This document shows, piece after piece, positions 59,878-64,000 of a DNA stretch of 64,000 nt. The notes below the pieces were generated by a model. It had not been told where the DNA came from and made no database searches. It saw nothing but the letters and a program-made list of their open reading frames with translations. The DNA is taken from the NCBI GenBank assembly GCA_947500845.1, contig CANMTP010000004.1, positions 1-64,000 on the forward strand, in the 5' to 3' direction. A program made the translations under genes and the position numbers. The DNA is from an uncultured Aquimarina sp. GTDB lineage: Bacteria > Bacteroidota > Bacteroidia > Flavobacteriales > Flavobacteriaceae. Position 1 is the first letter of the stretch, and each line of letters opens with the position of its first letter.

Positions 59878-60324
59878 TTATATACTTAGAAGAAAGTTAT
59901 CTCTGTTTAAATTAGAGGTATGGTATTGCCAGTTTAGTTTAAGAACCTCTTTTATTGCTTTTTTTAGCTTTGAAAAGTCACTTGGCTTGTTAATATAAAT
60001 GTTCGCGCCATTTATAAAAGTTTGCTCTATATCTTTATCTGATGACGATGTAGAATATATAGCAACTGAGAGATCCTTTAGAGTACTAGTGCTTCTAATT
60101 TCAGTAAGACATTGGATTCCGTCTTTAACGGGCATATTTAAATCTAAAAAGACTAAATGTGGCAAAGGTTGACCAGAAAGGGAAATGTAGTCCATAAATT
60201 CCTGACCGTTGCCAAATAAAAGCAAATTGGTATTCATATCCACTTCTTCTATCGCGTCCTTAAAAAGCAAACGATCATCCTCATCATCATCTACTAAAAC
60301 TACCTTTAATGCATCTAAGTTCAT
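59878..60324 (-). CDS. Single-domain response regulator
   Basis: A 148-residue receiver: VVLVDDDEDDRLL, phospho-Asp in VFLDLNMPVKDG, AIYSTSSSDKDIEQT and INKPSDFSKL. No output domain. It lies 15 bp downstream of the AraC-type gene at 60340-60897 on the same strand. It resembles receivers that partner with bacteriophytochrome or PAS kinases in this phylum. Confidence 0.88.
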   Translation of the reverse strand: MNLDALKVVLVDDDEDDRLLFKDAIEEVDMNTNLLLFGNGQEFMDYISLSGQPLPHLVFLDLNMPVKDGIQCLTEIRSTSTLKDLSVAIYSTSSSDKDIEQTFINGANIYINKPSDFSKLKKAIKEVLKLNWQYHTSNLNRDNFLLSI

Positions 60325-60339
60325 ATGATTGCGTGCTTA

Positions 60340-60897
60340 TTACTTGTTTAGTTTTTTGTTACGTTCCTTAATAATTCGTTGAAAAACTGTTGGCGTTAAC
60401 CCTGTAGTTTTCTTGAATTGAGCTGATAAATGCGCTACACTGCTGTATCCCAGTGTATATGCAACTTCTGTAAGCGTCAGTTGGCCACCCAAAATCAAAG
60501 ATTTAGCTCTATCGATACGCTTAAGAATTACAAAACTTTCTATAGAAGTATATGTGCTTTCAGAAAAAATACTGGACAAGTATGTATAAGAATATTTCAA
60601 TCTATCAGATAAATAGGTCGACGTTTTATACTGCTTTTCTATCGATGAATCAGCAATCATTTCTGTAATAGCATCTTTGATTCTCTGTACAATTTCACTT
60701 TTATGATCATTAATGATGTCGATACCATAAATAGATAATAATGATGTTAACTCCTTTATGGTTTCAACACTAAGAGGTTCGTTAAACTCTACTTCACCCA
60801 ATCCATTAACTTTATAATCTACTCCTAGTTTATCTAATTGCTCTTCCAAGGTTTTTTTAAATATTACATTAATATCATATTTTAAATAAAGCTTCAT
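60340..60897 (-). CDS. AraC-family regulator, short form
   Basis: A 185-residue paralogue of the regulator at 38984-39550: short N-terminal domain (LYLKYDINVIFKKTLEEQL, KVNGLGEVEFNEPL) and C-terminal AraC HTH (KYSYTYLSSIFSESTYTSIE, RAKSLILGGQLTLTEVAYTL, SSVAHLSAQFKKTTGLTP). A TATCTTTG promoter element lies 48 bp before its start. It forms a two-gene unit with the receiver downstream, and is divergent from the PAS kinase at 61162. Confidence 0.85.
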   Translation of the reverse strand: MKLYLKYDINVIFKKTLEEQLDKLGVDYKVNGLGEVEFNEPLSVETIKELTSLLSIYGIDIINDHKSEIVQRIKDAITEMIADSSIEKQYKTSTYLSDRLKYSYTYLSSIFSESTYTSIESFVILKRIDRAKSLILGGQLTLTEVAYTLGYSSVAHLSAQFKKTTGLTPTVFQRIIKERNKKLNK

Positions 60898-60944
60898 AAA
60901 GTGTTACGACAATAAAGTGATAAAGTGTCTAATTAGTTTCTAAA

Positions 60945-60952
60945 CAAAGATA
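60945..60952 (-). promoter_or_regulatory. Bacteroidota -7 promoter element (TATCTTTG) for AraC/receiver unit
   Basis: On the minus strand reads TATCTTTG, matching the TAnnTTTG consensus, 48 bp upstream of the AraC-type ATG at 60897. A TTTG lies just upstream within GTTTTGTT. Confidence 0.6.
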
Positions 60953-61161
60953 AACAAAACAGCGTACCACACACGCCTGTGAAATGATTGAATTGAGGGT
61001 ATTCTTGTCTCAAATGAATATTTCTTTAACAATTTAGGGACAATTTTTTAGAATTACATTAACTTTTAATTAATTCGGAAAAAAAATTCAGTTTTTCCGC
61101 GTAATAATTACCATAAGACACATCTATTTATTAGTTTTAGTTCTCTTAAATAATAAAACAA

Positions 61162-62703
61162 TTGGCAAAATCATTAAGTTTCTTAAATGACTTATTAACG
61201 CGATCAAATAATTTAATCTTCTTCCTTATACCAGAATATGAAGAAAATAGTATAATCGATTTTAAATTAGATTATGTTACAGAAAACATAGAAACTTTTA
61301 TTGACGGTAAGAGAAGCGGTATTATTAACAAAAAGATGAACTTTCTTTTTCCTGATATATATGATAATGGAATTTTTGAAATTTTAGTAGCTTGTTTAAC
61401 CAAAGAGGATTTTGAAATATCTTTTCAACGTGAACTAAATCTTTGTGGTAAACAAATATGGTTTGAATGCAACGCAGCCCGATATGAAAATGGTCTCACA
61501 GTCACTTGTAGTGAAATCTCTAAACTCAAGCATACAGAACAGGAGCTAAGAAAATCGAACAAACAATTAGAGTTTCAGAATGCTACTCTTAGAGAAGCTG
61601 AAATTATCTCTAAATCTGCTAGTTTTCGATGGAATATCAAAAAGAATACTTGGATACTCTCTGAAAATATGCACAAGTTATTTGATCTGAATCCTAAAAC
61701 TATTCGAGATTTTAAGAATGGTATATTCGATCTCATGACTCCCCTAGATAGGGATAAGATCAAAGCCGCAATTGATCTTTATCAATATGATGACCACTTG
61801 GAAACACAATTCTTTAAGACCACAAAAAATAACGATAGAAAGTATTTTTCACTATCAGGTAACTTTGTACCTGTAGCTGCAGGACAGATGATGTTAGGTG
61901 TAGTAAAAAATATCACAGAGGCTGTAGAAAATGAAAAAAGCTTTAGACAAAAAAATGAAGAACTGCTTCATATTAATGCCGAATTAGACTCTTTCAATCA
62001 TATCGCCAGTCATGATCTACAAGAACCTTTGCGCAAAATTAGAATGTTTATTTCGCGCGTAAACGATTTGAGTCACGAAGACTTATCAGAAAAAGCAAAA
62101 ACGTATCTTAGTAAAATCGAAACTTCTGCAGATCGCATGCAGGAATTGATCAAACAACTTTTGACATATTCACGAATAGGAAAAGTAGGTGTCACCTTTG
62201 AGAAAGTTAACCTCCAAGATGTTTTTAAGTCTACAGTACAAGATCTGGAAGAAACAAATACAACTCAATATACCATCAACAAAACTAATGATCTACCTAT
62301 AATAGAAGGGGTTCCTTTTTTGATCCATCAATTATTTTATAATATCATTACAAATGCTATCAAATATCAACATCCTGACAGGCCGTTGCACCTAGAAATC
62401 TCTTCGACAGTAATTACTGGAAATAGCAAAATTTCAGATGATAACAGTACAGAAATCGATGAAATGGTCGAATTACAATTTAAAGATAATGGAATCGGCT
62501 TTAAGCAAGAATACGTAGACAAAATCTTTGAACTGTTTCAGAGACTACATCAAAAAAATGAATATTCAGGAACAGGCATTGGTCTGGCGATATGTAGAAA
62601 AATTGTAGAAACTCATCATGGATCTATTTCGGCTATCGGAATGCTTGATCTGGGGGCTACTTTTATTGTTCAACTACCACTGTATCAGAAATTAGCCATT
62701 TAA
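61162..62703 (+). CDS. PAS-domain sensor histidine kinase
   Basis: A 513-residue soluble kinase. The start is TTG at 61162 because no in-frame ATG precedes conserved sequence. Two PAS-like regions (about 15-125 and 145-265; RWNIKKNTWILSENMHKLFD), a short coiled linker, then HisKA with HIASHDLQEPLRKIRMF (His284) and HATPase (N-box HQLFYNIITNAIKY, G1 FKDNGIGF, G2 SGTGIGLAICRK). The SHDLQEPL type is the one fused to or paired with phytochromes. It lies 117 bp before the bacteriophytochrome gene on the same strand. Confidence 0.88.
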   Translation: MAKSLSFLNDLLTRSNNLIFFLIPEYEENSIIDFKLDYVTENIETFIDGKRSGIINKKMNFLFPDIYDNGIFEILVACLTKEDFEISFQRELNLCGKQIWFECNAARYENGLTVTCSEISKLKHTEQELRKSNKQLEFQNATLREAEIISKSASFRWNIKKNTWILSENMHKLFDLNPKTIRDFKNGIFDLMTPLDRDKIKAAIDLYQYDDHLETQFFKTTKNNDRKYFSLSGNFVPVAAGQMMLGVVKNITEAVENEKSFRQKNEELLHINAELDSFNHIASHDLQEPLRKIRMFISRVNDLSHEDLSEKAKTYLSKIETSADRMQELIKQLLTYSRIGKVGVTFEKVNLQDVFKSTVQDLEETNTTQYTINKTNDLPIIEGVPFLIHQLFYNIITNAIKYQHPDRPLHLEISSTVITGNSKISDDNSTEIDEMVELQFKDNGIGFKQEYVDKIFELFQRLHQKNEYSGTGIGLAICRKIVETHHGSISAIGMLDLGATFIVQLPLYQKLAI

Positions 62704-62819
62704 ACGTTAAATTTATGTAATGAGGACAGATTTCTATGAATTGTTATACTGTATACGAAGCGTAACTAATACCTTTAAATTGGTGAATTGTATTACATCT
62801 AAAAAATTGAAAAAATAGC

Positions 62820-64000
62820 ATGGAAAGTCCATCAACCTTATATCCTAAAAAAGTCGATCTCACCAATTGTGATAAAGAACCTATCCATATTATTGATAAA
62901 ATACAAAATCACGGTTTTCTATTCGCTTTCCATCCAAAATCAAAGGCTGTAGCTTATTATAGTGAGAATTGCCTTGATTTGTTTGATATTGATTATTCTA
63001 AGTTGCTTTCTGCAACACTTAATGATTTATTACGCGATGATGTTGTAGACCAAATTTTATCCAACGTTGAAAAAGAAAAAACTATAGCTCTTGATGTATC
63101 TATAAAAAACAAAAACTATACCTTGATGTCACATAATAATGGTGAATATATCATTGTAGAGTTAGAGCCTACCGGGCAAGAAATAGATCCTGTGGTGTAT
63201 CAGGAACAACTATCGAGAACCATATCAGAACTTAATCTCGCATCAGATGAGTTAACAATGTGTAATACAGCAGCAAAACTCATTAAAGATTTTTTTGGGT
63301 ATGACCGCGTAATGATTTATCAATTTGATGCCAATTGGAATGGTAAAGTAGTTTCAGAATTACGAGAACCAGAGTTAGAGAGCTGGTTAGGGCTTCATTA
63401 CCCAGCTTCTGATATACCACAACAAGCAAGAAAATTATTTTTAAAGCAGGGAGTAAGAATTATTGCAGATATCAATTCAGTACCAAAACATATTCTTAAA
63501 GACGCTTCTAATCACAACCCCCTAGATTTATCTCAATCCGAGCTTAGAGCAGTATCACCTATTCATATTGAATATCTTTCAAACATGAAGGTTGGTGCCA
63601 CACTCACAGCGGCCATAGTATTTCAAAACCAGTTATGGGGTTTGGTAGCATGCCATCATTACAGTCCAAAATTTATCAACTATCATCGCAGAGTTTCTTG
63701 TAAATTCATCACCCAGGTATTTTCAACTCAGTTAGGACTACGATCAGCAAACTCGTTACTTCAAAAAACAAACCAATCGAATAAAATCAGATCAAAACTT
63801 ATTGAAAAGATGAGTCGAAATTGGGATATTGATGCTATTGTTTCTGAAGGTGAGCATTCTATTTTAGACGTTACTCAAGCAGAAGGAGCAGCGCTTTGTA
63901 TGGATCAAAAGATTAAAACTATTGGTGTAACTCCAACGGATAAACAAATTGAAAAACTCGTAGATTGGCTAAGCAACAAATCAGATTCTGATCTTTTCAC
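62820..64000 (+). CDS. Bacteriophytochrome, 5' part (runs off window)
   Basis: At least 393 codons, open at the window end. N-terminal PAS with the chromophore-binding Cys in DLTNCDKEPIHI (Cys17) and QNHGFLFAFHP; GAF (about 140-310) with YDRVMIYQFDANWNGKVVSE, the PASDIP motif in LHYPASDIPQQAR, RAVSPIHIEYLSNM and LVACHHYSPKF; then the beginning of the PHY domain. The Cys position and DIP motif predict biliverdin binding and red/far-red switching. The output, probably a histidine kinase, is outside the window. No heme oxygenase gene is in view. Confidence 0.9.
   Translation, partial: MESPSTLYPKKVDLTNCDKEPIHIIDKIQNHGFLFAFHPKSKAVAYYSENCLDLFDIDYSKLLSATLNDLLRDDVVDQILSNVEKEKTIALDVSIKNKNYTLMSHNNGEYIIVELEPTGQEIDPVVYQEQLSRTISELNLASDELTMCNTAAKLIKDFFGYDRVMIYQFDANWNGKVVSELREPELESWLGLHYPASDIPQQARKLFLKQGVRIIADINSVPKHILKDASNHNPLDLSQSELRAVSPIHIEYLSNMKVGATLTAAIVFQNQLWGLVACHHYSPKFINYHRRVSCKFITQVFSTQLGLRSANSLLQKTNQSNKIRSKLIEKMSRNWDIDAIVSEGEHSILDVTQAEGAALCMDQKIKTIGVTPTDKQIEKLVDWLSNKSDSDLF

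Overview
The window is AT-rich and looks like chromosome from a (probably marine) member of Flavobacteriaceae in Bacteroidota. Supporting signs are type IX secretion (T9SS) C-terminal sorting domains, lipoproteins with SCSEDD-type lipoboxes, a TATCTTTG-type -7 promoter element, DUF6588/DUF3124/DUF4386 proteins and a Bacteroidota-type IS1380 element. The exact genus cannot be fixed from sequence reading alone. No rRNA gene, complete tRNA gene or CRISPR array was seen.

Region 1, about 1-16.4 kb (minus strand): a polymorphic-toxin style locus. A 652-residue T9SS-sorted surface protein (13843-15801) precedes a 3157-residue SpvB / FG-GAP / YD-repeat / RHS protein (4286-13759). That protein ends in a 202-residue variable tip with a His-Cys arrangement like clan CD (caspase-like) peptidases. 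A lipoprotein gene overlaps its stop codon by ATGA and is the natural immunity candidate. Small orphan genes and one IS1380-family element lie further downstream.

Region 2, about 16.3-31.3 kb: accessory, decaying DNA between two direct copies of a 779-bp segment (15601-16379 and 30548-31326), the upstream region plus first codons of the T9SS gene. Inside are an integrase N-terminal fragment, the 3' half of a tRNA-Met(CAT), surface lipoproteins with Ig-like, PKD-like and DUF285 repeats, a second T9SS protein and a Crp/Fnr regulator. A co-directional series of small genes follows (DUF1579-like, DUF4386, BtrH-like, DUF7000, serine hydrolase, DUF6624, an ECF41-like sigma factor). Three of these are broken, one by in-frame stops and two by single-base poly-A frameshifts.

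Region 3, about 31.4-36.4 kb: an aldose 1-epimerase with a damaged signal-peptide start, then a two-gene unit that stands out. A DUF1611/DgcN-family P-loop protein overlaps a gene fusing an ornithine/alanine-racemase-type PLP enzyme to a VanX-like D,D-dipeptidase with an intact zinc site. This looks like a D-amino-acid or D,D-dipeptide salvage module.

Region 4, about 36.4-64 kb: a stress and environmental-sensing region. It holds a GroES-like protein, CsbD, cold-shock protein, desaturase, a multi-PAS kinase with response regulator, and an operon-like run at 49.7-55.6 kb (two DJ-1/PfpI proteins, truncated Hsp20, degenerate metallo-beta-lactamase fold, nitroreductase, F420-type oxidoreductase, deaminase, formate/nitrite channel, HPF/RaiA). 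A BLUF blue-light sensor, three AraC regulators, two response regulators, a PAS kinase and a bacteriophytochrome that runs off the window follow. Between the larger genes are small peptides too short for routine annotation. Among them is a pair of about 32 residues sharing a C-terminal NLP-x-AS-x-YA motif and an upstream DNA element, which I regard as a genuine unannotated family.
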